13,821 nt of DNA from JAYUHK01 sp043767025 (lineage in GTDB: Bacteria; Bacteroidota; Bacteroidia; Chitinophagales; Saprospiraceae): positions 1 through 13,821 of the forward strand of contig JAYUHK010000168.1 of the NCBI GenBank assembly GCA_043767025.1, given 5' to 3'. Shown piece by piece: positions 13,790 through 13,821 of this stretch (position 1 is the stretch's first letter; every line of letters starts with the position of its first letter). The notes beneath the pieces are model-generated. The model had not been told where the DNA came from and searched no databases. It saw nothing but the letters and a program-made list of their open reading frames with translations. Made by a program: the position numbers and the translations under genes.

Positions 13790-13821
13790 GTCGAATATTA
13801 AAGGTCATCTATTTAAGTGTA
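13788..13821 (+). CDS. Possible start of a further gene, cut by window edge
   Basis: From ATG at 13788 an open frame reads MSNIKGHLFKC to the window end. Eleven codons are too few to assign a family. Support comes only from the TAATTTTG box 32 bases upstream and the lack of any other frame here. Confidence 0.25.
   Translation, partial: MSNIKGHLFKC

Overview
The window is made of two unlike pieces that meet inside a single gene. Roughly 1-3500 is GC-rich. Its genes prefer codons ending in G or C, start after Shine-Dalgarno sites, and are of proteobacterial type, most likely betaproteobacterial. From about 3550 to 13821 the DNA is clearly more AT-rich, with many A/T homopolymers. Genes there lack Shine-Dalgarno sites and carry TAnnTTTG -7 boxes typical of Bacteroidota, and the gene content (WD40 propeller, HD-PycTM fusion, GH92 lipoprotein, LpxL-like acyltransferase) fits Bacteroidota. 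The switch falls within about 3480-3560, in one of the most conserved stretches of the fused isobutyryl-CoA mutase gene icmF, and the reading frame stays open across it. The simplest explanation is a chimeric metagenomic contig, in which two organisms' icmF genes were joined at a near-identical segment. Claims about icmF as one protein, or about gene neighbourhood across about 3500, should be made with that in mind.

Left piece (all minus strand, in transcription order): the C-terminal part of icmF, then a small VOC-fold protein, then a periplasmic di-haem cytochrome c peroxidase ending at a strong intrinsic terminator (1361-1389). Next comes a 250-base gap with a 10-bp perfect inverted repeat, and then a long-chain acyl-CoA ligase that starts with TTG and runs off the left edge. 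Together these suggest acyl-CoA metabolism plus peroxide defence.

Right piece, minus strand: a WD40 beta-propeller protein (GTG start), then an HD-phosphohydrolase fused to a PycTM (Pycsar-effector-like) membrane domain, then the N-terminal three quarters of icmF behind its own promoter. Plus strand: an Sfp-type phosphopantetheinyl transferase whose end overlaps a small lipoprotein gene. A convergent LpxL-like acyltransferase (minus) follows. It is divergent from a large GH92 alpha-mannosidase-like lipoprotein (plus) with a C-terminal discoidin-like domain. A short promoter-like stretch and the first codons of a possible further gene close the window.

No rRNA, tRNA, CRISPR array or recognisable insertion sequence was seen, and no gene-free stretch exceeds 300 bases. 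The most interesting biology is the HD-PycTM fusion, a defence-effector-like membrane protein with no cyclase next to it and a WD40 protein as its apparent operon partner. The most important practical observation is the chimeric icmF.
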